Source: Candidatus Roizmanbacteria bacterium UBA1450
GTDB lineage: Bacteria; Patescibacteriota; Microgenomatia; UBA1406; GWC2-37-13
Length of the DNA: 64,000 nucleotides
Reading direction: 5' to 3'
NCBI GenBank assembly: GCA_002329205.1
Contig: DCTC01000002.1
Span: forward strand, 1 to 64,000
Positions 1 to 7,497 of this stretch are shown one piece after another (positions within the stretch are counted from its first letter, which is position 1; each line of letters starts with the position of its first letter). Under the pieces are notes generated by a model. It made no database searches. It was not told the origin of the DNA and saw only the letters and a list, made by a program, of their open reading frames with translations. Position numbers and translations under genes: made by a program.

Positions 1-1
1 A

Positions 2-1342
2 GGCAAAATTAGAGATCAGCAGGTAGATAAAAATATTGAAGAGGTTATGAGTTTTATAGATGAGCTGGTACACGAAGCAGAAAAAGGTGTTTTGTATTCT
101 CTTTATTTGCAACTAGAAGCCGAAGATGAGAAGGAACTAGCAAAGCTCCATAAACAACTCCAAAATATTACGGGAACAATGGACATGACCTTTAATCAGT
201 ACACATATGGTCAGAAGAAAGCGTTTAAAAACTTTTTGCCGTTTAATCTTGATCATGTACAGGAAAACAGAATCTTACAATCCACAGCAGCTTCATATTT
301 ACTTCCTTTTGTTTCAAAACAGTTAAATGATCCAGAAGGAGTGTTTATGGGAGTAAACGCTTACAATAACAGTCTGGCTTTCGTAAACCCGTTCACTTCA
401 CGAAACAACAATATCAATATTTTCGGTGTCTCAGGATCCGGAAAAAGTGTAACGGCAAAAATACTGATGAATAGGCTCTACATGAGAGGAGTGCAAATTA
501 TCGTGATTGATCCGGAAGGTGAATATGTCGATATTGCAAAAGCCTTGGGAGGAGAAGTTATTTCATTTTCAAGAGAAAACGGCATTAATCCCTTTTATGT
601 TTCAAGTCTTCAAGAGAACGATATTTTAGATCATATCTCAACTTTGAAAACGTTCTTTAAGTTCTTTATTCCTCAAAATCATTATGACGGAGCGTTCTTA
701 GATGAAGCTTTGATTAAGTTATATGATCAAGGTAGTCCATCGTTTGAAAATTTGCTTGAGTTATTAAAAAAACATCCAATGCAAAAAGACCTAAGTGTTT
801 TAGCAACGGGTAGCTTGCGAGGAGTATTCAACTCAATAAGAAAATTAGAACTCAATAACGATATTATCGTGCTTGATCTGCATGACTTGAAGAAAGATGA
901 GAAACGAGATCCTGCAATGTATCTGTTAACCTCTCTGATATGGAATTTAGTGAATAAATCCAACGGTAAAAGACGAATGTTATTTATTGATGAAGCACAT
1001 AAACTACTTGTTGATCCAGAAGTGGCAGTATTTTATCGAGAGTTAGTCAAGCAAGCAAGAAAACGAAATGTCGGAGTCGTTTCCATAACCCAAGACGTCG
1101 AAGATTTCTTAGATAATGAATATGGAAAAGCTATCATTACTAACTCTGAAACGAAAATCCTACTGAAACAATCCTACGCAACACTGGGAGACATTGGCAC
1201 CATTTACCCGATGACTGATGAAGAAAAACAACAATTGGGGCATTTAGCGATAGGTGAAGTGGTCTTATTTAGAGAAAACGAGCATGTACGTGTTAATATT
1301 CTTGTTCTTCCATTTGAGCAACCTTTAGTATTTACTTCCTGA
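2..1342 (+). CDS. virB4: VirB4/TraC-family conjugation ATPase, 5'-truncated by window edge
   Basis: The reading frame is open to the window edge (446 residues visible), so the true start lies upstream. It carries a Walker A motif GVSGSGKS followed by a FERM/HerA-type segment (IVIDPEGEYVDIAKALGG), and a Walker B LFIDEAHKL about 180 residues later. It ends in the typical VirB4 C-terminal stretch about TQDVEDFL and a late LGHLAIGEVVLF. VirB4 proteins are cytoplasmic ATPases that energise assembly and transport in type IV secretion and conjugation systems. The gene is followed after 4 nt by an M23 peptidase and then a membrane-anchored protein, which fits a conjugation module. The family assignment is firm; whether the system is a live conjugative element or a DNA-uptake/secretion remnant cannot be told from this end piece. 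Confidence 0.9.
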   Translation, partial: GKIRDQQVDKNIEEVMSFIDELVHEAEKGVLYSLYLQLEAEDEKELAKLHKQLQNITGTMDMTFNQYTYGQKKAFKNFLPFNLDHVQENRILQSTAASYLLPFVSKQLNDPEGVFMGVNAYNNSLAFVNPFTSRNNNINIFGVSGSGKSVTAKILMNRLYMRGVQIIVIDPEGEYVDIAKALGGEVISFSRENGINPFYVSSLQENDILDHISTLKTFFKFFIPQNHYDGAFLDEALIKLYDQGSPSFENLLELLKKHPMQKDLSVLATGSLRGVFNSIRKLELNNDIIVLDLHDLKKDEKRDPAMYLLTSLIWNLVNKSNGKRRMLFIDEAHKLLVDPEVAVFYRELVKQARKRNVGVVSITQDVEDFLDNEYGKAIITNSETKILLKQSYATLGDIGTIYPMTDEEKQQLGHLAIGEVVLFRENEHVRVNILVLPFEQPLVFTS

Positions 1343-1346
1343 AGCC

Positions 1347-2108
1347 ATGAAGATTCTTACTACTGTTCGGAACCTTCGTGCAATCACTAACGACCCATTC
1401 GGATTTATTGTAGATACGCTCATCAAAGTTCTAGTGAACCTAGTTATTTCCATTCCTTTAGCAGGAGATGTAGTCGCTCGATTTAAAGGCCCTGTTTTGG
1501 GATTCTTAGCTTCAATGGTGATACTAGGTGTCATGCTATTTGTAACAATAATTACGATATTCGTTACAATATTTTTATCTCCTACAGGTTTCTTTCAATT
1601 TGTAGCAAGTGCTCTTGTTTCAAGTGTAGTCGCCTCTGAAAATTTTACTCAGACGGCAATTCCCGCTCAAAATCCATTTGGGGGAAGTGGTATGTCGTAT
1701 ACTACTGTTACAGCAGGATTCATGGATTCGGGCTATTTTCTCCGGTTTGGGAAAAATCATACCGGAATCGACATGGTGCCGAGCGCAAATTATTTTACAA
1801 ACAGCCATGCATATCAACAAAACAACAAAATTATTATTTATGCAACACATACTGGAAAGGCAAGAACATATATTGATGAAGAAGGAGGAGAAACTGTGGA
1901 GATTCTCAATGATGAGGGAGACTTGAAAACGATCTATATCCACTTTAAAGAAGTCTATGTAAAAACTGGTGGTAGTATTCAAGCAGGGACGCCACTTGGC
2001 GAAATGGGAGATACCGGCTTTGCAACTGGTAAACACTTGCACTATGAAATTAGAATGAAAGACGGAAGTAATTGGTTACCCGTTAATCCGTTAACGTATA
2101 TAAAATAA
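1347..2108 (+). CDS. M23-family (LytM) peptidase with N-terminal membrane segments
   Basis: A protein of 253 residues. Hydrophobic segments span about residues 28-40 and 50-77, followed by an exported M23 metallopeptidase domain. The zinc ligands are visible as H138-x3-D142 (NHTGIDM) and H230-x-H232 (KHLHYEIR), with an additional IHF at about 198-200. M23 enzymes are usually endopeptidases that cut peptide cross-links in peptidoglycan. Placed 4 nt after the VirB4-like ATPase and 4 nt before another membrane protein, it probably opens the cell wall for the transfer apparatus, a job done in other systems by VirB1-like transglycosylases. This role is inference; the fold call is strong. Confidence 0.85.
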   Translation: MKILTTVRNLRAITNDPFGFIVDTLIKVLVNLVISIPLAGDVVARFKGPVLGFLASMVILGVMLFVTIITIFVTIFLSPTGFFQFVASALVSSVVASENFTQTAIPAQNPFGGSGMSYTTVTAGFMDSGYFLRFGKNHTGIDMVPSANYFTNSHAYQQNNKIIIYATHTGKARTYIDEEGGETVEILNDEGDLKTIYIHFKEVYVKTGGSIQAGTPLGEMGDTGFATGKHLHYEIRMKDGSNWLPVNPLTYIK

Positions 2109-2112
2109 TAGT

Positions 2113-2901
2113 ATGAAAGATGTTCATTTAAATAAATTAGACGCAAGTCAACGAAGATTACTCCAGTATGGAGTAATCTTAATTCTCGTATTATTTTTAG
2201 TAGTTTACTTTTTCGTTAATTGGAAAGATACATCTCCAGTCGGAAAAAACAAAGTCTATTTAGAAGATAACCAGCTGCATATTTTCGATGACACTTACAC
2301 TTTTAACGGTTATCCTGATCGGATATTAGTGCATTACCCTTACTTTCTGTTGATTCAAGCTAATAAACCTTTAACCACAATTTATAATCTTGAATCTCAG
2401 CAAAAAGAAAAAGAAATAAACGATATTCTCTTAGATTATTATGATGAAAATATTGTCTACAATCGAAAAGAAACATATTTTAATGATAAAAACTTAGGTC
2501 AGTATTGTGATGTGGCTTTTATCAAAGATAGTGATGAAATTTTATGCATCACCAAACAATCAAGAAACTTTGTAGATAATAGACTTATCAGCATCAATCC
2601 AGAAATGCCCAATCTATGGAAACGTGTTTATGAATCAGATAATTTATTAACTTCGGTATCTGTCATTAATAACAATCTGTATGTGGGAGAAATCAACTTT
2701 GAGGCAAAACAAAATTATCTTACCGTGAACGAACAAGTTACACCTGTTGAGATTCCAGTGAATATGGTATATGAAATGGGAGGAAAACCATATCTCGTTT
2801 CATTCAAGAGTGAGTTGAATGACAATACACAAAGCTATTACTTGATTGAAAATGGTCGGATTATGAAGCAGGAGGGAAATAGGATTTATTTCTTTAAGTA
2901 A
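2113..2901 (+). CDS. Hypothetical single-pass membrane protein of the conjugation module
   Basis: A protein of 262 residues of no family I recognise. A short cytoplasmic N terminus rich in charged residues is followed by one strong transmembrane helix at about residues 18-36 (ILILVLFLVVYFFV). The rest is a hydrophilic, Asn/Tyr-rich extracytoplasmic domain that reads like a beta-propeller or other beta-rich fold, with recurring short strands such as LYVGEINF and YLIENGRIMK. A TAAAAT box 6 nt before the ATG could give it an internal leaderless start. Position immediately after the VirB4 ATPase and the M23 peptidase suggests a structural or accessory part of the same transfer system. The segment is clearly AT-rich. 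Confidence 0.7.
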   Translation: MKDVHLNKLDASQRRLLQYGVILILVLFLVVYFFVNWKDTSPVGKNKVYLEDNQLHIFDDTYTFNGYPDRILVHYPYFLLIQANKPLTTIYNLESQQKEKEINDILLDYYDENIVYNRKETYFNDKNLGQYCDVAFIKDSDEILCITKQSRNFVDNRLISINPEMPNLWKRVYESDNLLTSVSVINNNLYVGEINFEAKQNYLTVNEQVTPVEIPVNMVYEMGGKPYLVSFKSELNDNTQSYYLIENGRIMKQEGNRIYFFK

Positions 2902-2907
2902 GATTCG

Positions 2908-3198
2908 CTAATTGATTGACTTCTTCTTAGTCTTGGTTCGTTTGAGTGCTCTTTCCTCTAATACTTTTTGTGCTAGTTCCTGCATGGCATCGGCTACTAC
3001 TTCAATATAGTCGTCAGTAAGGTTTTCCGGTTCAAATTCTTCAACTGTTTTTCTTGCCAACTCAACTGCTTGATCTCGATCAGAAATAAGCGTTATAAAA
3101 GTCTCATTGGTAAATTTCCTCACTTTACTAGCATAAAAATCAGTTTCCATGATTTTTCGCACGGCATCATGAGGATTAGGCGTTTTTTTTGCTTTCAT
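2908..3198 (-). CDS. Small hypothetical protein, divergent from XRE regulator
   Basis: A 96-residue soluble, charged, helical protein (begins MKAKKTPNPHDAVRK). No family is recognised; the NPHDA opening recalls the start of Rpn-type transposase-like nucleases, but the rest is too short for one. I chose the ATG at 3198 over a start 30 nt upstream because a perfect TATAAT (3205-3210) sits 6 nt before it, so the upstream codons would lie inside the promoter. It is divergently arranged with an XRE-family regulator only 49 bp away, an arrangement common for toxin-antitoxin or element-maintenance pairs. That function is only a guess from context. It ends 6 bp from the convergent gene at 2901. Confidence 0.65.
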   Translation of the reverse strand: MKAKKTPNPHDAVRKIMETDFYASKVRKFTNETFITLISDRDQAVELARKTVEEFEPENLTDDYIEVVADAMQELAQKVLEERALKRTKTKKKSIN

Positions 3199-3204
3199 AC
3201 CTGT

Positions 3205-3210
3205 ATTATA
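3205..3210 (-). promoter_or_regulatory. -10 box TATAAT, leaderless start of 3198 gene
   Basis: TATAAT on the minus strand ends 6 nt before the ATG at 3198, which places the expected transcription start at or within a base or two of the start codon. No Shine-Dalgarno sequence is present. Confidence 0.7.
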
Positions 3211-3233
3211 CCGGAAACGATAGAACAAAATGA

Positions 3234-3239
3234 TATACT
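3234..3239 (+). promoter_or_regulatory. -10 box TATACT, leaderless start of XRE gene
   Basis: TATACT lies 8 nt before the ATG at 3248. It is back to back with the minus-strand TATAAT at 3205-3210, so the two divergent leaderless promoters sit within about 35 bp and could both be bound by the XRE protein. Confidence 0.65.
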
Positions 3240-3247
3240 ATAGAAAT

Positions 3248-3463
3248 ATGGATAATCCTAAGACCAGAAAAGAAGTAGGATTGAGGTTAAAATATGCCCG
3301 TCTCAAAAAGAAAATGACTCAGGCAGAAGTTGCTGAAAAAGCAGATCTCAATACTAATTACTATGCCTGTATTGAGCGGGGTGAGGTTAATGCTTCTTTA
3401 GAAAAGTTAGAAAGCATTTTGAAAGTGCTCGGGATAAAGTCTTCAAAAATTCTTCCTTTTTAA
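3248..3463 (+). CDS. XRE-family helix-turn-helix transcriptional regulator
   Basis: 71 residues, essentially only a Cro/CI-type HTH domain: RLKYARLKKKMTQAEVAEKA forms helices 1-3, followed by the NTNYYACIERGE recognition region and a hydrophobic VLGI close. Such stand-alone XRE proteins are DNA-binding repressors, often autoregulatory and often carried by mobile elements or toxin-antitoxin loci. The ATG at 3248 is preferred to a start six codons upstream because the latter lies inside the TATACT -10 element. It is divergent from the small gene at 2908-3198 and overlaps the convergent PLD-like gene by 21 bp. The target is unknown; the short divergent promoter region is the obvious candidate. 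Confidence 0.85.
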   Translation: MDNPKTRKEVGLRLKYARLKKKMTQAEVAEKADLNTNYYACIERGEVNASLEKLESILKVLGIKSSKILPF

Positions 3464-3919
3464 GTACCGCTTGAGTTTTAGAAAACGGATCATCTGATTT
3501 GACCAATCTTCACCTTCGATTCTTCTCATAATCTCATGACTTTTAGTATAGGAAAGCACGTTAAGACTTCCTTCCCATAGAATAGCCCGATCAATAATCA
3601 CTAGTTTTCTGTGGTGATTGCCTTTTAATAAGATAACATTGACACCCATTTCTGTGCAAAAGAGTATTTCATTTGTTGCTTGATATCTTATCTGTTCATC
3701 GTGATCAATTGGGTCTCGGGTAATAATGCTAATTTTGACTTTGCGATCAAGTAAGTCATTCAGCAAGGGATATAGATGCTCCATTCGTGAGGAAGTAATA
3801 TAGGGGCTTTCAATAATTACTTCCTTTTTACACTCTTGTAGGTCTTTGATAAATTGGCTATAAAAGTTCTTTTCGTCAAATAATTCTGATTTGAATTCTT
3901 TTCTTTTTTGAAAAAACAT
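3443..3919 (-). CDS. Phospholipase D-like (HKD) domain protein
   Basis: 158 residues with one PLD-like half-domain. It opens with a charged leader, then VIIESPYITSS, and carries the HKD motif as HRKLVIID followed by WEGSLN. Single-HKD proteins dimerise to build one active site; family members include Nuc-type endonucleases, restriction nucleases and phosphodiesterases. No signal peptide is visible, so a cytoplasmic nuclease acting on DNA or RNA is more likely than a lipid enzyme. It converges on the XRE gene with a 21-bp overlap. Location beside the conjugation module suggests an accessory or defence role for the element, which is inference. Confidence 0.75.
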   Translation of the reverse strand: MFFQKRKEFKSELFDEKNFYSQFIKDLQECKKEVIIESPYITSSRMEHLYPLLNDLLDRKVKISIITRDPIDHDEQIRYQATNEILFCTEMGVNVILLKGNHHRKLVIIDRAILWEGSLNVLSYTKSHEIMRRIEGEDWSNQMIRFLKLKRYLKRKNF

Positions 3920-4098
3920 AGCAACTTTAAACTAGTTAACTTTTTTCTTATAATAACCTTCAGAAAAACCATTATAATTTGAGGACGGAGATTGATTCTT
4001 TTGAGTAGAATGCTCGGGATACGCAAGCATTAGTTTATGAATCCAAGGCAGAAAGTGTTCGAAACAAAACTCACTCTCCCCGCTTTCAATGATTCATG
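3920..4098. other. Intergenic spacer, 191 bp to the next start
   Basis: AT-rich spacer between the PLD-like gene and the next plus-strand gene. It has TATAAT-like words at about 3951 and 3972 but no convincing gene, tRNA or terminator; a GTTCGAAAC motif near 4055 is not part of a foldable tRNA. The functional -10 for the downstream gene is at its right end. Confidence 0.4.
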
Positions 4099-4104
4099 TA
4101 TACT
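4099..4104 (+). promoter_or_regulatory. -10 box TATACT, leaderless start of 4111 gene
   Basis: TATACT ends 6 nt before the ATG at 4111. Because the box overlaps an alternative upstream ATG at 4096, the later start is the real one. Confidence 0.65.
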
Positions 4105-4110
4105 AAGTTT

Positions 4111-4575
4111 ATGAGGTTAAGTAGATTTTCTATTATTTCGCTTGTGACTGCTTGCGCTCTTTCCATTGTCAGCTTCGCTGCTCTTGGGGTATATAATGAT
4201 TTCGTCTGTGGAAATATATACAGCACAATGAATGACTCACGTTTTGACAGATGTTTTTCCTCATTTGGAGAAGGATTCGCATTTTTTTTGCTCCACATGA
4301 TAATCTTATTTGGACTTCTGCAGTATTACAGATCGGATGCTTTATCAAAAAAAAGCAAGAATTTTTTTAAAAAAATTTCCTACCTCATTGTTCTGTTTAT
4401 CGCTATTATCCCCTTTTATATTGATGCTATTGCGGCTGACAGAAATGCTTCATCTGGTTTTATGTCGCTAAGTTTTCCTTTATGGGTTGATATATTTTTT
4501 GCTCCCGTTAGCTTCCTTATCCCAATATGTATTATGATAATTATTCTTGCTATTCACCGTAAATACGCGAATTAA
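4111..4575 (+). CDS. Hypothetical four-helix membrane protein
   Basis: 154 residues, starting MRLSRF, with four predicted transmembrane helices: residues about 5-25, 56-74, 89-110 and 126-148. A short loop between helices 1 and 2 contains two cysteines (VCGNIY and DRCFSSF) that would face outside and could form a disulfide. No family is recognised. The ATG at 4111 is chosen because a TATACT -10 box sits 6 nt upstream; the ATG at 4096 lies upstream of that box. It stands alone between the mobile-element genes and the DUF4180 gene, with its own promoter and no visible terminator. Confidence 0.65.
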   Translation: MRLSRFSIISLVTACALSIVSFAALGVYNDFVCGNIYSTMNDSRFDRCFSSFGEGFAFFLLHMIILFGLLQYYRSDALSKKSKNFFKKISYLIVLFIAIIPFYIDAIAADRNASSGFMSLSFPLWVDIFFAPVSFLIPICIMIIILAIHRKYAN

Positions 4576-4697
4576 TAATTGACTCCTTTCTAGATAAAAA
4601 AAGTTCTAAACGAAGGAGCGATTTATCAAGCTGATTTGACTCTCCCAAGTAGTAGATCTCGAACCCGCCTCCGTTTATAATGAATTGTATTATTGAG
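4576..4697. other. Intergenic spacer, 134 bp to the next start
   Basis: Contains no ORF of note. On the minus strand GGGTTCGAGAT resembles a tRNA T-loop but the flanks cannot form a T stem or acceptor stem. The words CTCCTTTCTAG and CGAAGGAGCG form a weak imperfect dyad at about 4582-4619 without a clear U-tract. Confidence 0.35.
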
Positions 4698-4703
4698 TAA
4701 AAT
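4698..4703 (+). promoter_or_regulatory. -10-like TAAAAT before DUF4180 gene
   Basis: TAAAAT ends 6 nt before the ATG at 4710. The intervening AAGGAT could act as a very short Shine-Dalgarno but is too close to the start to be used normally. Confidence 0.5.
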
Positions 4704-4709
4704 AAGGAT

Positions 4710-5063
4710 ATGAAAATAAAAATTATTCCTTTGAAGGCTGACCAAGCGACATACTTTATTTCGGGTAATATGCTTATTTCTTCAGAGGAGGATATGTTGA
4801 ATTTGATGAGTCAAGCCCGATCGCAAACGATCATTTTGCATGATTACAACTTTCAAAAAGATTTTTTTGATTTAAGCACACGGAAATTAGGTGAAATTCT
4901 TCAGAAATGTGCAAATTACAGAATACGTATGGCGATTATTGGAGATTTCGGTTTGTATCCCAGCAAGATACTTCCCAATTATATTGCAGAGAGTAACCGA
5001 CATAAAGAATTTATATTTGTCAGTTCCTTAGAAGAAGTTACGGAGATGTGGGGAACAGAATGA
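4710..5063 (+). CDS. DUF4180 family protein
   Basis: 117 residues, full length for DUF4180. Family-like signatures are IILHDYNF, DFFDLSTRKLGEILQK, RMAIIGDFG and FVSSLEE. The domain is a small alpha/beta fold of unknown function, sporadically distributed in bacteria and often next to transcriptional regulators. A TAAAAT element at 4698-4703 ends 6 nt before the ATG, so it is probably transcribed as a leaderless mono-cistronic message. The neighbours do not hint at a role. Confidence 0.85.
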   Translation: MKIKIIPLKADQATYFISGNMLISSEEDMLNLMSQARSQTIILHDYNFQKDFFDLSTRKLGEILQKCANYRIRMAIIGDFGLYPSKILPNYIAESNRHKEFIFVSSLEEVTEMWGTE

Positions 5064-5115
5064 GTGAATAAAGATTACGATAAGGTTCAGTGAACAGGAT
5101 ACAATTATTACTTCT

Positions 5116-5571
5116 TCAACATTTCACTGCTAGCTGTTTAATGATCTCATCTGCCCAGATTTCGATTTTTCTGACCGCTTCATCAAAAGGGCTTGCTTCG
5201 AGAGTTAAAATTGGTTGAAGTACTTGTGCCTTCATAGATACCAGAATTTCATGAGTAAGTTCTCCACTTTTTCCGAATTGAGGATATGAAGTGTCACCGA
5301 GCGCAAAAACCGCAAATTTTGTATGTTCGCATGAATGTGCAAGCTCTTTCGTCTTCGTAAAGAAATCTTCTGCGACAGGATTCAGTTCACCGTCCCCGTA
5401 GGTTGACACCCCAAAAAATACCAACGTGTATCTCTTCAGCACATCCGCATCCGTTTCCATCACATCGAATAAGTCAACTGTATAGTTTTTTTGGTCGAGA
5501 TACCGTTTTAGTTCTTGAGCCACTGACGTTGTTGTCCCGTACATAGAAGCATAGGTGATTGCAATGTTCAT
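5116..5571 (-). CDS. Flavodoxin / MioC-like flavoprotein
   Basis: 151 residues of a stand-alone flavodoxin fold that binds FMN. The phosphate-binding loop is TYASMYGTTTSVAQ at the N terminus, the 60s loop is FFGVSTYGDGELN and the 90s loop FALGDTSYPQFGKSG. The GDGELN segment resembles the FMN domains of sulfite/P450 reductases and MioC more than classical flavodoxin. It probably carries low-potential electrons to an unknown partner. A GTG codon two residues upstream (5577) is an alternative start: a TAGAAT box sits 5 nt before the GTG and 11 nt before the ATG, so either is possible. It is divergent from the SDR gene. Confidence 0.85.
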   Translation of the reverse strand: MNIAITYASMYGTTTSVAQELKRYLDQKNYTVDLFDVMETDADVLKRYTLVFFGVSTYGDGELNPVAEDFFTKTKELAHSCEHTKFAVFALGDTSYPQFGKSGELTHEILVSMKAQVLQPILTLEASPFDEAVRKIEIWADEIIKQLAVKC

Positions 5572-5693
5572 AGGCACAAATTATTCTACCATGTCATATA
5601 TACATTGAAATACTATTATCGAATAACAAACTGTATCATTTACTTTCCTTTCCAATAGGTATACAATGATACTATTACCATTTCTTACATTAT

Positions 5694-6413
5694 ATGAGTA
5701 TTGAGGGGAAAACCGTCGTCATCACTGGAGCAAGTGACGGACTGGGGAAATCAATAGCATTGGAGTGTGCAGAGAAACGTGTCAAATTGGCACTGCTTGC
5801 CAGATCAGAGGAGAAGTTACAATCAGTTAAAAAAGAATGCGAAGCGCAAGGCGGGGAAGCTGAATACTATGTTTGTGATGTGGGCGATGCCGCTCAAGTA
5901 GCATCGGCCATGAGCAATATAAAACAGCGATTCAGTACTTTAGATATACTCATTAATAATGCCGGTATTTGGGCAGCTGGACCGCTTGAGAGTTACTCTA
6001 TTGAAAAAATTGGAGCTTTGTTTGCGACCAATACACTGGGTACAATTTATATGACCAGATCGGCAGTTCCGATAATGAAACAGCAGCAAAGCGGACAGAT
6101 ATTGAATGTTATGTCTATTGCAGGTGTCGAAACAAAGGATGCATACGGAATTATTTATACAGCAACGAAGCATGCTCTTCACGGTTTTACCGAAACACTG
6201 AAAGAAGAACTCCAAGGGACCGGAATTAAAGTAATGGGCTTCTATCCGGGTGGGATGGCAACCAATATATTGAAAGCAGCAGGTATTGATATGCCCAATT
6301 CAGGCGACCAGTCAATGGATACAAAGGACATTGCAAAAATTATTGTTTTCGTTCTTGAACAACCAGAGGATGTCGTAGTTGATCATTTTGAAGTAAGAAA
6401 ATTTACCAAATAA
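5694..6413 (+). CDS. Short-chain dehydrogenase/reductase (SDR)
   Basis: 239 residues, classical SDR length. The Rossmann NAD(P) motif is TGASDGLG (residues 11-18), NNAG at about 87-90, and the catalytic Ser (MSIAG) and YTATK (Tyr and Lys about four residues apart) are all present, followed by the PGGMATNI segment typical of the family. It would reduce a carbonyl or oxidise an alcohol with NAD(P)H; the substrate cannot be read from sequence. It is followed after 17 bp by the DUF5661 gene, which has a strong Shine-Dalgarno, so the two are probably co-transcribed. A TATACA word about 30 nt upstream is the best promoter candidate. Confidence 0.9.
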   Translation: MSIEGKTVVITGASDGLGKSIALECAEKRVKLALLARSEEKLQSVKKECEAQGGEAEYYVCDVGDAAQVASAMSNIKQRFSTLDILINNAGIWAAGPLESYSIEKIGALFATNTLGTIYMTRSAVPIMKQQQSGQILNVMSIAGVETKDAYGIIYTATKHALHGFTETLKEELQGTGIKVMGFYPGGMATNILKAAGIDMPNSGDQSMDTKDIAKIIVFVLEQPEDVVVDHFEVRKFTK

Positions 6414-6421
6414 AAGGAGGT
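6414..6421 (+). promoter_or_regulatory. Strong Shine-Dalgarno AAGGAGGT
   Basis: A near-perfect ribosome binding site about 9 nt before the ATG at 6431. It is unusual in this window, where most genes have no recognisable Shine-Dalgarno, and it marks an internal gene of an operon. Confidence 0.6.
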
Positions 6422-6430
6422 GTATACAGG

Positions 6431-6682
6431 ATGCCACAAGTATTTACAGCGATACAGGCAAAAGATATCGGTGATAAGATAGGGATAGATTGGAGTAAAT
6501 TCGATCTTGAGCAGTTCCGAATGGGACTTGAGGTTGAGATGGAGCATGGTGCTCACGATCCTCAGACCGATGTCACCAACGATGATCTCGTTATGACCGG
6601 TAAAATAGCTTTAGCTCACCTAAAAGAAATATCTGATTACTATACAAGATTAAAAAAAATGGAGGAAGAAGCCGGATCGTAA
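6431..6682 (+). CDS. DUF5661 family protein
   Basis: 83 residues matching the small DUF5661 family: an IGIDWSKFDLEQFRMGLEVEMEHG core, then HDPQTDVTNDDL and a helical end with KIALAHLKEISDYYTRL. The family is common in candidate-phyla and environmental genomes and has no known function; the conserved acid and His residues could bind a metal. Its start is set by an excellent Shine-Dalgarno (6414-6421). It lies between the SDR and a ZIP metal transporter, so a link to metal handling is possible but unproven. Confidence 0.85.
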   Translation: MPQVFTAIQAKDIGDKIGIDWSKFDLEQFRMGLEVEMEHGAHDPQTDVTNDDLVMTGKIALAHLKEISDYYTRLKKMEEEAGS

Positions 6683-6696
6683 AGGATTTGATTATA

Positions 6697-6702
6697 TATA
6701 AT
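6697..6702 (+). promoter_or_regulatory. -10 box TATAAT, leaderless start of ZIP gene
   Basis: Consensus TATAAT ends 6 nt before the ATG at 6709 and argues against the TTG at 6688 as the start. Confidence 0.7.
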
Positions 6703-6708
6703 TCAATC

Positions 6709-7467
6709 ATGGACTTGTATCTCCCGTTTGTTTTATCACTTATCGCCGGTCTGTCGACGACAGCCGGTGCAGGATTTCTTTTTCTCTACCGAAATATTTC
6801 AAAAAATGTATTGCACTTCTTTCTTGGCCTCTCGGCAGGAGTGATGCTTTATCTGTCATTTATTGAACTGCTTCCTGAAAGCATCCATCATATAGGCTTT
6901 GCCTTTGGAAATTTGTTATTCTTCTCGGGAATATCCTTTATGGCCATTATTGATAGATTTTTCCCACATTACTTACTCGGTAAAATAAACTGCATAAAGG
7001 AAAATTGCAACAGAAGGCTTTATTCTACAGGTATTATGGTAGCAATAGGACTTGCTCTTCACAATTTCCCCGAAGGAATAACAGTCTTTATGGGATCATA
7101 TGTAAATACCGAGTTTGGGATTGTTCTTGCGCTTGCTATAACACTCCATAATATTCCTGAAGGTATAGCTATTGCTGCTCCTATTTTTGCCGCAACAGGG
7201 AGTAAGGTAAAAGCGTTCACATATAGTTTTTTAGCAGGAATTGTTGAGCCGGTCGGAGGACTGTTTGCCTATTTCATCCTGCGTCCATATCTCAGTACAG
7301 AACTCCTGTATGCTGTTTTTGCATCAGTTGCAGGTATCATGGTTTACATAAGCTTTGACGAACTGCTCCCCGTCTGTTTGAAGTGTGACTTGAAACATAT
7401 CCCCATTGCAGGGATCACCCTCGGCATGATTATCGCTTCACTCAGCATTCTGTTCCTGTATAGATAA
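6709..7467 (+). CDS. ZIP-family divalent metal transporter (ZupT-like)
   Basis: 252 residues with eight predicted membrane helices, the usual ZupT size. The metal site motifs are ALHNFPEGI in TM4 and TLHNIPEGI in TM5, the binuclear HNxPEG pair of ZIP importers; an EPVGG motif follows. It imports Zn(II), and possibly Fe(II) or Mn(II), into the cytoplasm. The TM3-TM4 loop contains INCIKENCN, two cysteines that might bind metal. The ATG at 6709 is chosen over a TTG at 6688 because TATAAT lies 6 nt before it. Confidence 0.93.
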   Translation: MDLYLPFVLSLIAGLSTTAGAGFLFLYRNISKNVLHFFLGLSAGVMLYLSFIELLPESIHHIGFAFGNLLFFSGISFMAIIDRFFPHYLLGKINCIKENCNRRLYSTGIMVAIGLALHNFPEGITVFMGSYVNTEFGIVLALAITLHNIPEGIAIAAPIFAATGSKVKAFTYSFLAGIVEPVGGLFAYFILRPYLSTELLYAVFASVAGIMVYISFDELLPVCLKCDLKHIPIAGITLGMIIASLSILFLYR

Positions 7468-7483
7468 CTAAAGGAAAGAGTAG

Positions 7484-7489
7484 TACAAT
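7484..7489 (+). promoter_or_regulatory. -10 box TACAAT before helicase gene
   Basis: TACAAT ends 8 nt before the ATG at 7498, another near-leaderless arrangement. Confidence 0.55.
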
Positions 7490-7497
7490 GATCACCT

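Noticed and set aside
3920..4098. GTTCGAAAC motif suggesting a tRNA or attachment site
   Set aside because: No cloverleaf can be drawn around it and no matching direct repeat was found nearby.
4576..4709. tRNA-like GGGTTCGAGAT on the minus strand
   Set aside because: The flanks do not form a T stem, anticodon arm or acceptor stem, so only the T-loop-like word is present.
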